The notes under the pieces are model-generated. The model was not told the origin of the DNA. It saw only the letters and a list, made by a program, of their open reading frames with translations, and did no database searches. Positions 24,118 through 35,800 of a stretch of DNA of 64,000 nucleotides are shown one piece after another. How positions within the stretch are numbered: the stretch's first letter is position 1; each line of letters begins with the position of its first letter. Made by a program: the position numbers and the translations under genes. The DNA comes from Amaranthus tricolor (Eukaryota; Streptophyta; Magnoliopsida; Caryophyllales; Amaranthaceae), in assembly GCF_026212465.1 (NCBI RefSeq), contig NC_080048.1, forward strand, positions 25,678,280-25,742,279. The letters are read 5' to 3'.

Positions 24118-25773
24118 TTAATTCAAATGTATTTCTTCCGTGTGATCTACACGCATATAACCAACATCTACATCATCTACATCATCTTGATCCACTGATA
24201 TTGGATTGATAAAGGGAGGGGAGTCTTCAAAAGCTTCATATTCTTCCTCATCCTCAACATCACCTATAACAAGAATGCTTCTTTTTCCCGGTACAACAAT
24301 AGACCATTTTTTATCAGACGGGTCTACAATGTAGAATACTTGCTTGGCTTGTGTGGCTAGTATGAATGGCTCCTCACTATCACGCAAACGAGCTAAGTCT
24401 TCAAGAGTGAATCCACAAGGGTCGTCATTTTTTATGCATCGTCGACTATTATCTACCCACTTACATTTGTAAAGACCAATATTGAAAGTAGAGTAGTCAA
24501 GCTCCCATATTTCATGTACCCGCCCGTAGTATACCAATTTAGCATCAACCGGCGCTTGATCCTTCGCACTCGCGTAAAATGTAGATGACGCCAAAATAGA
24601 AACCCCACTATTCTGTAGATACGATGACTTCTTGTCTTGACCCTCAGTCCAAAATGTGAAGCCATTGACATCGTAACCCTCATATTTTTTGACATCATCA
24701 CGAGGACCAAAAGCTAACCACTTAACAATTTCGGATACACCCTTGAGTTCTTCGTATATTACTCGATTATGAAACCAATTAATAAACGTCTTGTTATGCA
24801 ACTGCATCAATGCCCTATCCCCTTTAGAAGGATGTTTTGCGCGCAATATATCAAAATGCTCACTGAAAAAAGGATGAACTTCCGGAATATGATGCAACAC
24901 ATACAAGTGTGCTTGTAGAAGGCTTTCTCGAGGAGATGTGACCGATTTGGAGCCAATTGTTCCTTTTCCCTCAAGCCTTCCTTCATGTCTAGAGGTGGGA
25001 AGTCCAATAGGCTTTGCCATGGCCAAATACTCGGCTATAAAGTTACTAATCTCATCGCTCACAGTTCCTTGAATCATACTCCCCTCGGGTTGTGCTGGAT
25101 TCCTCACCTTGTTTTGTAAAACACCCATGTGTCTTTCAAAAGGATAACACCACCTTAAAAAAACTGGACCCAAAAGTTTGATCTCACGAACGAGATGGAC
25201 AATAAGATGAACCATTATGTCAAAGAAAGAAGGTGGAAAATACATCTCAAACTTGCATAAAGTTACAATCACGTCGAGTTGAAGTGCATCAAGTTTAAAG
25301 GGATCAAGAACTTTACTACAAATTGTGTTGAAGAACGAACTTAGCTCGGTAATAGCATATCTCACATGTTTTGGCAGTATTCCACGGATTGCAATTGGTA
25401 AGAACACTTGCATCATTACATGGCAATCGTGAGATTTCATGCTTCCCAACTTCAGCTCACCATTTAGGCTAACAAATCTCTTCATGTTGGATGAGTACCC
25501 AGACGGAACCTTAATGCCATACAAACACTCACAAAATGTCCGCTTCTCTGCTTTGGACAATGTGTAGCAAGCTGGAGGCAAATAAACTTTGTCATTAAGC
25601 ATCTTCTTCTTACTGCCACCAACTTCATCATGAGCTCTATTTCTTTTCTTACTCACCTTAACATGTGCCCACAACTCCGGACGAAGACTCTTACATTCAA
25701 ACCAATCTCGCACGGCCCTAACATCTTTTGTCTTACCCGGAATGTTCATGAGAGTCCCGAGTATGGCATGCAT
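24118..25773 (-). CDS. Transposase piece 3: DUF4218 + DUF4216 C-terminal part
   Basis: 551 residues. It opens with ILGTLMNIPGKTKD, the continuation of piece 2. A basic linker (KKRNRAHDEVGGSKKK, about 42-57) precedes LPPACYTLSKAEKRTFCECL. DUF4218 spans about 124-243 (KSHDCHVMM before it, then MYFPPSFFDIMVHLIVHLV and RWCYPFERHM). A SRHEGRLEGKGT motif lies at about 261-272. DUF4216 spans about 390-490 (VHEIWELDY, YKCKWVDN, QAKQVFYIVDP). An acidic tail of D and E follows. The TAA stop at 24118 is 12 bp before a good splice donor (AAG/GTATG at 24106/24105), so in the intact element the transcript may have continued into the downstream gene. DUF4218 and DUF4216 are of unknown function but accompany TNP2 in plant elements. 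Confidence 0.85.
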   Translation of the reverse strand: MHAILGTLMNIPGKTKDVRAVRDWFECKSLRPELWAHVKVSKKRNRAHDEVGGSKKKMLNDKVYLPPACYTLSKAEKRTFCECLYGIKVPSGYSSNMKRFVSLNGELKLGSMKSHDCHVMMQVFLPIAIRGILPKHVRYAITELSSFFNTICSKVLDPFKLDALQLDVIVTLCKFEMYFPPSFFDIMVHLIVHLVREIKLLGPVFLRWCYPFERHMGVLQNKVRNPAQPEGSMIQGTVSDEISNFIAEYLAMAKPIGLPTSRHEGRLEGKGTIGSKSVTSPRESLLQAHLYVLHHIPEVHPFFSEHFDILRAKHPSKGDRALMQLHNKTFINWFHNRVIYEELKGVSEIVKWLAFGPRDDVKKYEGYDVNGFTFWTEGQDKKSSYLQNSGVSILASSTFYASAKDQAPVDAKLVYYGRVHEIWELDYSTFNIGLYKCKWVDNSRRCIKNDDPCGFTLEDLARLRDSEEPFILATQAKQVFYIVDPSDKKWSIVVPGKRSILVIGDVEDEEEYEAFEDSPPFINPISVDQDDVDDVDVGYMRVDHTEEIHLN

Positions 25774-25955
25774 ACATTTTTCTCTATATGCATAATGTCA
25801 AGACAATGCCTAACCTGTAGATCTCTCCAATATGGAAGCTCCCAAAAGATTGATTCTTTTTTCCATAATCGGCCTTCACCTCCTTGCACTTTCCCCGTTT
25901 TACCAAATACAGTCTCAACTCCCTTAACCTGTTCATAAACCTCATAACCGGTCAA
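25746..25955 (-). CDS. Transposase piece 2: C-terminal part of TNP2 domain
   Basis: About 69 residues beginning (L)TGYEVYEQVKGVETVFGK and running through WKKESIFWELPYWRDL and the conserved DIMHIEKNVC. It joins piece 1 in a different frame, then is thrown out of frame after NVCM, ending PYSGLS. The TTG at its start is not a real initiation codon; this is an internal part of the transposase separated by mutations. Confidence 0.85.
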   Translation of the reverse strand: MTGYEVYEQVKGVETVFGKTGKVQGGEGRLWKKESIFWELPYWRDLQVRHCLDIMHIEKNVCMPYSGLS

Positions 25956-27436
25956 CGACGAGCTACACGGTCCTCAACCTCCCCATTGAACAACTTCTTC
26001 TTCTTACGATATTGGTGGTCTCGTGGGAGGAACTTTCGATGGTGCATGAATACGTTTTTGCACTTAGGAATCCACGTGGATTCCATGTCATCGATACATA
26101 TCGGGCATGCTTTCTTCCCTTTGTTCTTATACCCCGATAAGTTGCCATATGCCGGAAAATCATTAACGGTGCATAAAAGCATTGCACGCAAGGTGAACTC
26201 CTCATTAGCATATGCATCAAACACTGAAACGCCTTCATCCCACATCTTTCTCAAATCCTCAACGAGAGGTGCAAGATACACATCTATGTCATTGCCAGGT
26301 TGTTTAGGACCCGAGATAAGAAGCGAAAGCATTATGTACTTACGCTTCATACACAACCAAGGTGGCAAATTATAGATCACTAAAAGTACCGGCCAAGTAC
26401 TATGTTGAGAACTAAGATTGCCGAACGGGTTCATTCCATCCGTACACAGTCCGAGCCTTAAATTACGAACCTCATCCCCAAAAGTCTTATGCAACCTATC
26501 AATACTCTTCCACTCCGGAGAATCAGATGGATGTGTGAGCAAGTGACCTTTCTTCACCCTATCTGCATGCCACCTCAAATTTAACGCATCTTTCTTTATA
26601 GAAAACAAGCGCTTGAATCTAGGTATTATTGGAAGATACCACAATACCTTAGCCGGGGGCCCTTTAGCATCCCGAGCCCCTTTACGCTTGTAGCGCGATA
26701 ACCCACACCTAGGACACTCTTCTAAGTTCTCGTTTTCATTCCGATACAACACACAATCATTCGGACACGCATGAATCTTCTGGTACTCTAAGTCGAAAGG
26801 ACGCATGAGCTTTTTGGCATAATATGTCGACTTTGGAAGTTCATTTCCCTCAGGAAGCAACTCACCTAACGCTTCGAATAACATTGTGAAACTAGCGTCA
26901 CTCCAATTGAACTTTGACTTAATGTTGAAAATTGTCAACACTGCTGTTAGTTTGGTGAACTTTGTACATCCAGGGTACAAAGGCTTTTGAGAAGCCTCTG
27001 TCAACAAGTCAAAATCACGAGGACGTTTTCCTAACTCATCCTCGACTCCCTCCATCATCTCATCAACACGATCCACATCCTCATCGACATTCTCTTCATC
27101 TGTCTCATACCCATCAACATGATCTACTACATCCTCATTGACATCGGCCACATTATTGACGTCCTCAACAACACTTTTCTCTTTGTAAACTCCCTCCTCA
27201 CCATGCCAAACCCAAACATGATATTGAGGCCTAAACCCACGTCGAAGTATGTGCTCCCTAAGGATATCAACACTATCTACCTTTGATACATTGCCACAAC
27301 TGACACATGAGCAATAAAAACCAACTCCCCCCGTCCTAACTTGATGTTCAACCGCAATACTACAAAATTCTAATACGCCATCAATAAATTCCGACGATTC
27401 AATGCTTCCATACATCCAAGAACGATCGTTTGTCAT
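25952..27436 (-). CDS. Transposase piece 1: transposase-associated domain + TNP2 core
   Basis: From the ATG at 27436 this piece has 494 residues; the open frame extends 18 codons further upstream, but MTNDRSWMYG is the family start. Numbering from 27436: a transposase-associated domain with a zinc-binding look (about 1-82, CSCVSCGN and WHGEEG); an acid-rich linker (about 90-135); then the TNP2 domain (about 175-490). Within TNP2 there is a four-cysteine cluster (CPNDC...CPRC), the CTDGMNPFG motif and PGNDIDVYL. Their aspartates are candidates for the acidic catalytic residues by family analogy. It ends FNGEVEDRVARR followed by a frameshift stop. It overlaps the next piece by 4 bp. Confidence 0.85.
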   Translation of the reverse strand: MTNDRSWMYGSIESSEFIDGVLEFCSIAVEHQVRTGGVGFYCSCVSCGNVSKVDSVDILREHILRRGFRPQYHVWVWHGEEGVYKEKSVVEDVNNVADVNEDVVDHVDGYETDEENVDEDVDRVDEMMEGVEDELGKRPRDFDLLTEASQKPLYPGCTKFTKLTAVLTIFNIKSKFNWSDASFTMLFEALGELLPEGNELPKSTYYAKKLMRPFDLEYQKIHACPNDCVLYRNENENLEECPRCGLSRYKRKGARDAKGPPAKVLWYLPIIPRFKRLFSIKKDALNLRWHADRVKKGHLLTHPSDSPEWKSIDRLHKTFGDEVRNLRLGLCTDGMNPFGNLSSQHSTWPVLLVIYNLPPWLCMKRKYIMLSLLISGPKQPGNDIDVYLAPLVEDLRKMWDEGVSVFDAYANEEFTLRAMLLCTVNDFPAYGNLSGYKNKGKKACPICIDDMESTWIPKCKNVFMHHRKFLPRDHQYRKKKKLFNGEVEDRVARR

Positions 27437-27845
27437 CCTAATTAGTGTGATTAATTGATTCAAAACAAAACAATAATTAATAATATTCATATAAAAACAA
27501 TAAAAATTAATAATTAATAATGTTTTTTAAGATTGTTAATGATGACTTCAATTATACTATAAAAATTGATCATTTTAAACTTGTAGGTGATTACTTTATA
27601 ACTATAATTATTGGTCACTTTAGAATTGCTACAAATTATTTGAAGGTACTTAATTAAACTCTTTGATTATAATAATCTTTCTAAAAATTTTTCAAAAAAT
27701 AAAATTTAAAGTTATAATTGACTTTAATATACATCAAATTATATAACCTAATAATAGTGATCTTATTTGAAAATTTATGATACTACAAACTAGACGTAGA
27801 GTACAAATAAGCATAAGTCCAATTCATCCTTAAAATCCGGTCTAG
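27437..27845. other. AT-rich leader upstream of the transposase, noncoding
   Basis: About 400 bp of AT-rich sequence between the transposase start and the gap. No reading frame, satellite monomer or CACTA terminal repeat was recognised. An imperfect inverted pair, CTAGAC (about 27790) and GTCTAG (27840), lies close to the gap. It presumably contains the 5' untranslated and promoter part of the element. Confidence 0.55.
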
Positions 27846-27945
27846 NNNNNNNNNNNNNNNNNNNNNNNNNNNNNNNNNNNNNNNNNNNNNNNNNNNNNNN
27901 NNNNNNNNNNNNNNNNNNNNNNNNNNNNNNNNNNNNNNNNNNNNN
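27846..27945. other. Assembly gap of exactly 100 N
   Basis: A run of 100 N, the conventional placeholder for a gap of unknown size. Sequence to the left is transposon leader and to the right is the middle of a satellite monomer, so the transposon/array B junction is hidden here. The relative orientation of the two sides depends on scaffolding. Confidence 0.98.
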
Positions 27946-29758
27946 TATTCGATATATATTGGTGTGTTGAAGTGGTTAGAATTAAATATCATAGTCGTAT
28001 GCAAGAAATTTCGTATTAAGTTGCGATTTCATGTGTTTTTTTAAGCTTTTTTTTTGCAATTTCGCGCATAAAGTAGCTCGAACTTGGTTTGTATTGCACG
28101 AAACATGGCACGTGACACTATTTGGTATGTATTAATGTGTTGAAGTGGTTAGAATTGAAAATCATAGTCATATGCTAGAAATTTCGTGTTAAGTTGCGAT
28201 TTTATGGGTTTTTTACTCTTTTTTTGCACTTTCGCGCATAAAGTACCTCAAACTTGGTTTGTTTTGCTCGAAACTTGGCACACAACACTATTCGATATAT
28301 ATTGGTTTGTTGAAGTGGTTAGAATTAAATATCATAATCGTATGCAAGAAATTTCGTATTAAGTTGCGATTTCATGGGTTTTTTTAAGCTTTTTTTTGCA
28401 ATTTCGCGCATAAAGTAGCTCGAATTGGTTTGTATTGCACGAAACATGGCACGTGACACTATTTGGTATGTATTAATGTGTTGAAGTGGTTAGAATTGAA
28501 AATCATAGTCATATGCTAGAAATTTCGTGTTAAGTTGCGATTTTATGGGTTTTTTACGCTTTTTTTGCACTTTCGCGCATAAAGTACCTCAAACTTGGTT
28601 TGTTTGCATGAAACTTAGCATACGACACTATTTAGTATAAATTATTGTGTTGAAGTGGTTAGAAATTAAAATCATCGTCATATGCTAGAAATTACGTGTT
28701 AAGTAGCGATTTTATGAGTTTTTAAGCTTTTTTGGCTCTTTCGCGCATAAAGTAGCTAAAACTTTGTTTGTTTTGCACGAAACTTGGCACACAACACTAT
28801 TCGATATATATTAGAGTGATGAAGTGGTTAAAATTGAAAATCATAGTCATATGCTAGAAATTTCGTGTTAAGTCGCGATTTTATGGGTTTTTTATGATTT
28901 TTTTTCATTTTCGCGCATAAAGTAGCTCAAACTTGGTTTGTTTTGCACGAAACATGGCACACGACACTATTTGGTATATATCATTGTGTTGAAGTGGTTA
29001 GAATTCAAAATCATAGTCATATGCTAGAATTACGTGTTAAGTTGCGATTTTATGGGTTCTTAAGCTTTTATGGCACTTTTGCGCATAAAGTAGTTAAAAC
29101 TTGGTTTGTTTTGCACGAAACTTGGCACACAACACTAGTCGATATATATTGGTGTGTTGAAGTGGTTAAAGTTGAAAATCATAGTCATATGTTAGAAATT
29201 TCGTGTTAAGTTGCGATTTTATGAGTTTTTTACGCTTTTTTTTGCACTTTCGCGCATAAAGTAGCTCAAACTTAATTTGTTTTGCACGAATCTTGGCACA
29301 CGACACTATTTGGTATATATTATTGTGTAGAAGTCGTTAGAAATTAAAATCATAGTCTTATGCTAGAAATTACGTGTTAAGTTAGGATTTATGGGTTTCT
29401 GTGCTTTTTTGGCTCTTTCGCGCATAAAGTAGCTAAAGCTTGGTTTGTTTTGCACGAAACTTGGCACACAACACTATTCGATATATATTAGTGTGTTGAA
29501 GTGGCTAAATTTGAAAATCATAGTCATATGCTAGAAATTTCGTGTTAAGTTGCGATTTTATGGGTTTTTTACGATTTTTTTGCACTTTCGCGCATAAATT
29601 AGCTCAAACTTGGTTTGTTTTGCACAAAATATGGCGCACAACACTATTCGATATATATTAGTGTGTTGAAGTGGTTAGAATTGAAAATCATAGTCATATG
29701 CTAGAAATTTCGTATTAAGTTGCGGTTTTATGGGTTTTTTACGCTTTTTTTGCACTTT

Positions 29759-29885
29759 CGCGCATAAAGTATTTCAAAGTTGGTTTGTCTTGCACGAAAC
29801 TTGGCACACGACACTATTTTGTATATGCTACTAATTTCGTGTTAAGTTGCAATTTTAATGGTTTTTAACGCTTTTTTTGCAATTT
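29759..29885 (+). repeat. Shortened 127-bp monomer, marker of the higher-order repeat
   Basis: This monomer reads ACTATTTTGTATATGCTACT, skipping 43 bp (the TGTGTTGAA...CATAGT part). The same shortened form recurs about 14 times (GTATATG at 29821, 33513, 36358, 38863, 41371, 43875, 46374, 49044, 50193, 51678, 53160, 54642, 55617 in variant form, and 57441). Its unshortened relative is at 62074-62243. Confidence 0.85.
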
Positions 29886-32800
29886 CGCGCATAAAGTAGT
29901 TCAAACTTTGTTTGTTTTGCACGAAACATGGCACACGACACTATTTGGTATATATTATTGTGTTGAAGTGGTTAGAAATTAAAATCATAGTCATATGCTA
30001 GAAATTACATGTTAAGTTGCGATTTTATGGGTTTTTAAGCTTTTTTGGCACTTTCGCGCATAAAGTAGCTCAAACATGGTTTGTTTTGCTCGAAACTTGG
30101 CACACAACACTATTCGATATATATTGGTGTGTTGAAGTGGTTAGAATTAAATATCATAGTCGTATGCAAGAAATTTCGTATTAAGTTGCGATTTCATGTG
30201 TTTTTTAAGCTTTTTTTTTGCAATTTCGCGCATAAAGTAGCTCGAACTTGGTTTGTATTGCACGAAACATGGCACGTGACACTATTTGGTATGTATTAAT
30301 GTGTTGAAGTGGTTAGAATTGAAAATCATAGTCATATGCTAGAAATTTCGTGTTAAGTTGCGATTTTATGGGTTTTTTACTCTTTTTTTGCACTTTCGCG
30401 CATAAAGTACCTCAAACTTGGTTTGTTTTGCTCGAAACTTGGCACACAACACTATTCGATATATATTGGTTTGTTGAAGTGGTTAGAATTAAATATCATA
30501 ATCGTATGCAAGAAATTTCGTATTAAGTTGCGATTTCATGGGTTTTTTAAGCTTTTTTTTTGCAATTTCGCGCATAAAGTAGCTCGAATTGGTTTGTATT
30601 GCACGAAACATGGCACGTGACACTATTTGGTATGTATTAATGTGTTGAAGTGGTTAGAATTGAAAATCATAGTCATATGCTAGAAATTTCGTGTTAAGTT
30701 GCGATTTTATGGGTTTTTTACGCTTTTTTTGCACTTTCGCGCATAAAGTACCTCAAACTTGGTTTGTTTTGCATGAAACTTAGCATACGACACTATTTAG
30801 TATAAATTATTGTGTTGAAGTGGTTAGAAATTAAAATCATCGTCATATGCTAGAAATTACGTGTTAAGTAGCGATTTTATGAGTTTTTAAGCTTTTTTGG
30901 CTCTTTCGCGCATAAAGTAGCTAAAACTTTGTTTGTTTTGCACGAAACTTGGCACACAACACTATTCGATATATATTAGAGTGATGAAGTGGTTAAAATT
31001 GAAAATCATAGTCATATGCTAGAAATTTCGTGTTAAGTCGCGATTTTATGGGTTTTTTATGATTTTTTTTCATTTTCGCGCATAAAGTAGCTCAAACTTG
31101 GTTTGTTTTGCACGAAACATGGCACACGACACTATTTGGTATATATCATTGTGTTGAAGTGGTTAGAATTCAAAATCATAGTCATATGCTAGAATTACGT
31201 GTTAAGTTGCGATTTTATGGGTTCTTAAGCTTTTATGGCACTTTTGCGCATAAAGTAGTTAAAACTTGGTTTGTTTTGCACGATACTTGGCACACAACAC
31301 TAGTCGATATATATTGGTGTGTTGAAGTGGTTAAAGTTGAAAATCATAGTCATATGTTAGAAATTTCGTGTTAAGTTGCGATTTTATGAGTTTTTTACGC
31401 TTTTTTTGCACTTTCGCGCATAAAGTAGCTCAAACTTAATTTGTTTTGCACGAATCTTGGCACACGACACTATTTGGTATATATTATTGTGTAGAAGTCG
31501 TTAGAAATTAAAATCATAGTCTTATGCTAGAAATTACGTGTTAAGTTAGGATTTATGGGTTTCTGTGCTTTTTTGGCTCTTTCGCGCATAAAGTAGCTAA
31601 AGCTTGGTTTGTTTTGCACGAAACTTGGCACACAACACTATTCGATATATATTAGTGTGTTGAAGTGGCTAAATTTGAAAATCATAGTCATATGCTAGAA
31701 ATTTCGTGTTAAGTTGCGATTTTATGGATTTTTTACGATTTTTTTTGCACTTTCGCGCATAAATTAGCTCAAACTTGGTTTGTTTTGCACAAAATATGGC
31801 GCACAACACTATTCGATATATATTAGTGTGTTGAAGTGGTTAGAATTGAAAATCATAGTCATATGCTAGAAATTTCGTGTTAAGTTGCGATTTTATGGGT
31901 TTTTTACTCTTTTTTTGCACTTTCGCGCATAAAGTACCTCAAACTTGGTTTGTTTTGCTCGAAACTTGGCACACAACACTATTCGATATATATTGGTTTG
32001 TTGAAGTGGTTAGAATTAAATATCATAATCGTATGCAAGAAATTTCGTATTAAGTTGCGATTTCATGGGTTTTTTAAGCTTTTTTTTGCAATTTCGCGCA
32101 TAAAGTAGCTCGAATTGGTTTGTATTGCACGAAACATGGCACGTGACACTATTTGGTATGTATTAATGTGTTGAAGTGGTTAGAATTGAAAATCATAGTC
32201 ATATGCTAGAAATTTCGTGTTAAGTTGCGATTTTATGGGTTTTTTACGCTTTTTTTGCACTTTCGCGCATAAAGTACCTCAAACTTGGTTTGTTTTGCAT
32301 GAAACTTAGCGTACGACACTATTTAGTATAAATTATTGTGTTGAAGTGGTTAGAAATTAAAATCATCGTCATATGCTAGAAATTACGTGTTAAGTAGCGA
32401 TTTTATGAGTTTTTAAGCTTTTTTGGCTCTTTCGCGCATAAAGTAGCTAAAACTTTGTTTGTTTTGCACGAAACTTGGCACACAACACTATTCGATATAT
32501 ATTAGAGTGATGAAGTGGTTAAAATTGAAAATCATAGTCATATGCTAGAAATTTCGTGTTAAGTCGCGATTTTATGGGTTTTTTATGATTTTTTTTTCAT
32601 TTTCGCGCATAAAGTAGCTCAAACTTGGTTTGTTTTGCACGAAACATGGCACACGACACTATTTGGTATATATCATTGTGTTGAAGTGGTTAGAATTCAA
32701 AATCATAGTCATATGCTAGAATTACGTGTTAAGTTGCGATTTTATGGGTTCTTAAGCTTTTATGGCACTTTTGCGCATAAAGTAGCTAAAACTTGGTTTG

Positions 32801-35800
32801 TTTTGCACGAAACTTGGCACACAACACTAGTCGATATATATTGGTGTGTTGAAGTGGTTAAAGTTGAAAATCATAGTCATATGTTAGAAATTTCGTGTTA
32901 AGTTGCGATTTTATGAGTTTTTTACGCTTTTTTTGCACTTTCGCACATAAAGTAGCTCAAACTTAATTTGTTTTGCACGAATCTTGGCACACGACACTAT
33001 TTGGTATATATTATTGTGTAGAAGTCGTTAGAAATTAAAATCATAGTCTTATGCTAGAAATTACGTGTTAAGTTAGGATTTATGGGTTTCTGTGCTTTTT
33101 TGGCTCTTTCGCGCATAAAGTAGCTAAAGCTTGGTTTGTTTTGCACGAAACTTGGCACACAACACTATTCGATATATATTAGTGTGTTGAAGTGGCTAAA
33201 TTTGAAAATCATAGTCATATGCTAGAAATTTTCGTGTTAAGTTGCGATTTTATGGGTTTTTTACGATTTTTTTGCACTTTCGCGCATAAATTAGCTCAAA
33301 CTTGGTTTGTTTTGCACAAAATATGGCGCACAACACTATTCGATATATATTAGTGTGTTGAAGTGGTTAGAATTGAAAATCATAGTCATATGCTAGAAAT
33401 TTCGTATTAAGTTGCGGTTTTATGGGTTTTTTACGCTTTTTTTGCACTTTCGCGCATAAAGTATTTCAAAGTTGGTTTGTCTTGCACGAAACTTGGCACA
33501 CGACACTATTTTGTATATGCTACTAATTTCTGTTAAGTTGCAATTTTAATGGTTTTTAACGCTTTTTTTTGCAATTTCGCGCATAAAGTAGTTCAAACTT
33601 TGTTTGTTTTGCACGAAACTTGGCACACGACACTATTTGGTATATATTATTGTGTTGAAGTGGTTAGAAATTAAAATCATAGTCATATGCTAGAAATTAC
33701 ATGTTAAGGTACGATTTTATGGGTTTTTAAGCTTTTTTGGCACTTTCGCGCATAAAGTAGCTCAAACATGGTTTGTTTTGCTCGAAACTTGGCACACAAC
33801 ACTATTCGATATATATTGGTGTGTTGAAGTGGTTAGAATTAAATATCATAGTCGTATGCAAGAAATTTCGTATTAAGTTGCGATTTCATGTGTTTTTTAA
33901 GCTTTTTTTTGCAATTTCGCGCATAAAGTAGCTCGAACTTGGTTTGTATTGCACGAAACATGGCACGTGACACTATTTGGTATGTATTAATGTGTTGAAG
34001 TGGTTAGAATTGAAAATCATAGTCATATGCTAGAAATTTCGTGTTAAGTTGCGATTTTATGGGTTTTTTTACGCTTTTTTTGCACTTTCGCGCATAAAGT
34101 ACCTCAAACTTGGTTTGTTTTGCTCGAAACTTGGCACACAACACTATTCGATATATATTGGTGTGTTGAAGTGGTTAAAGTTGAAAATCATAGTCATATG
34201 TTAGAAATTTCGTGTTAAGTTGCGATTTTATGAGTTTTTTACGCTTTTTTTGCACTTTCGCGCATAAAGTAGCTCAAACTTAATTTGTTTTTGCACGAAT
34301 CTTGGCACACGACACTATTTGGTATATATTATTGTGTAGAAGTCGTTAGAAATTAAAATCATAGTCTTATGCTAGAAATTACGTGTTAAGTTAGGATTTA
34401 TGGGTTTCTGTGCTTTTTTGGCTCTTTCGCGCATAAAGTAGCTAAAGCTTGGTTTGTTTTGCACGAAACTTGGCACACAACACTATTCGATATATATTAG
34501 TGTGTTGAAGTGGCTAAATTTGAAAATCATAGTCATATGCTAGAAATTTCGTGTTAAGTTGCGATTTTATGGATTTTTTACGATTTTTTTGCACTTTCGC
34601 GCATAAATTAGCTCAAACTTGGTTTGTTTTGCACAAAATATGGCGCACAACACTATTCGATATATATTAGTGTGTTGAAGTGGTTAGAATTGAAAATCAT
34701 AGTCATATGCTAGAAATTTCGTGTTAAGTTGCGATTTTATGGGTTTTTTACTCTTTTTTTGCACTTTCGCGCATAAAGTACCTCAAACTTGGTTTGTTTT
34801 GCTCGAAACTTGGCACACAACACTATTCGATATATATTGGTTTGTTGAAGTGGTTAGAATTAAATATCATAATCGTATGCAAGAAATTTCGTATTAAGTT
34901 GCGATTTCATGGGTTTTTTTAAGCTTTTTTTTGCAATTTCGCGCATAAAGTAGCTCGAATTGGTTTGTATTGCACGAAACATGGCACGTGACACTATTTG
35001 GTATGTATTAATGTGTTGAAGTGGTTAGAATTGAAAATCATAGTCATATGCTAGAAATTTCGTGTTAAGTTGCGATTTTATGGGTTTTTTACGCTTTTTT
35101 TGCACTTTCGCGCATAAAGTACCTCAAACTTGGTTTGTTTTGCATGAAACTTAGCGTACGACACTATTTAGTATAAATTATTGTGTTGAAGTGGTTAGAA
35201 ATTAAAATCATCGTCATATGCTAGAAATTACGTGTTAAGTAGCGATTTTATGAGTTTTTAAGCTTTTTTGGCTCTTTCGCGCATAAAGTAGCTAAAACTT
35301 TGTTTGTTTTGCACGAAACTTGGCACACAACACTATTCGATATATATTAGAGTGATGAAGTGGTTAAAATTGAAAATCATAGTCATATGCTAGAAATTTC
35401 GTGTTAAGTCGCGATTTTATGGGTTTTTTATGATTTTTTTTCATTTTCGCGCATAAAGTAGCTCAAACTTGGTTTGTTTTGCACGAAACATGGCACACGA
35501 CACTATTTGGTATATATCATTGTGTTGAAGTGGTTAGAATTCAAAATCATAGTCATATGCTAGAATTACGTGTTAAGTTGCGATTTTATGGGTTCTTAAG
35601 CTTTTATGGCACTTTTGCGCATAAAGTAGCTAAAACTTGGTTTGTTTTGCACGAAACTTGGCACACAACACTAGTCGATATATATTGGTGTGTTGAAGTG
35701 GTTAAAGTTGAAAATCATAGTCATATGTTAGAAATTTCGGTGTTAAGTTGCGATTTTATGAGTTTTTTACGCTTTTTTTGCACTTTCGCACATAAAGTAG

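Larger units (their letters stand above)
24118..27436 (-). pseudogene. TNP2-type CACTA transposase, two frameshifts
   Basis: This would encode the large CACTA transposase, which cuts and moves the element and probably acts as an RNase H-like DDE nuclease in the nucleus. Three open pieces follow each other in family order: 25952-27436, 25746-25955 and 24118-25773, together roughly 1,110 residues and close to a complete protein. The first join (around 25953) reads RVARR then stop, while LTGYEVYEQV continues in another frame; relatives as I recall them have about four more bases here. The second (around 25765) reads NVCM then a wrong frame, while ILGTLMNIPGKTKD continues in the third frame, consistent with a 1-base loss. 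No splice sites explain the joins, so I call it a pseudogene. The start is the ATG at 27436, giving MTNDRSWMYG, the usual N-terminus of the transposase-associated domain. Confidence 0.88.
23099..27845 (-). mobile_element. CACTA (En/Spm-type) DNA transposon remnant
   Basis: On the minus strand the order is: noncoding leader, TNP2-type transposase, a satellite-like interval bounded by splice sites, a TnpA-like gene, and an Ulp1-like protease fragment. This is a gene order known from plant CACTA elements. The element is broken: the transposase has two frameshifts, the second gene has lost its middle, and the last exon is cut by the satellite at 23098/23099. No CACTACAAG-type terminal repeat was found at either end; the upstream end is lost in, or beyond, the assembly gap. 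It is probably unable to move by itself. Confidence 0.88.

Noticed and set aside
24118..24130. In-frame read-through from transposase into the TnpA-like gene
   Set aside because: A TAA stop precedes the splice donor and a TGA precedes the ATG at 23907 in its frame, so a single continuous protein is not supported in this copy.
25630..26375. Plus-strand frames of 102 and 163 residues
   Set aside because: Antisense shadows of the TNP2 transposase coding sequence.
27437..27845. CACTA terminal inverted repeat near ACTACAAAC at 27782
   Set aside because: Resembles CACTACAAG only loosely and points the wrong way for an element on the minus strand.
27783..28004. 73-residue frame across the gap
   Set aside because: Made of N bases translated as X; spurious.
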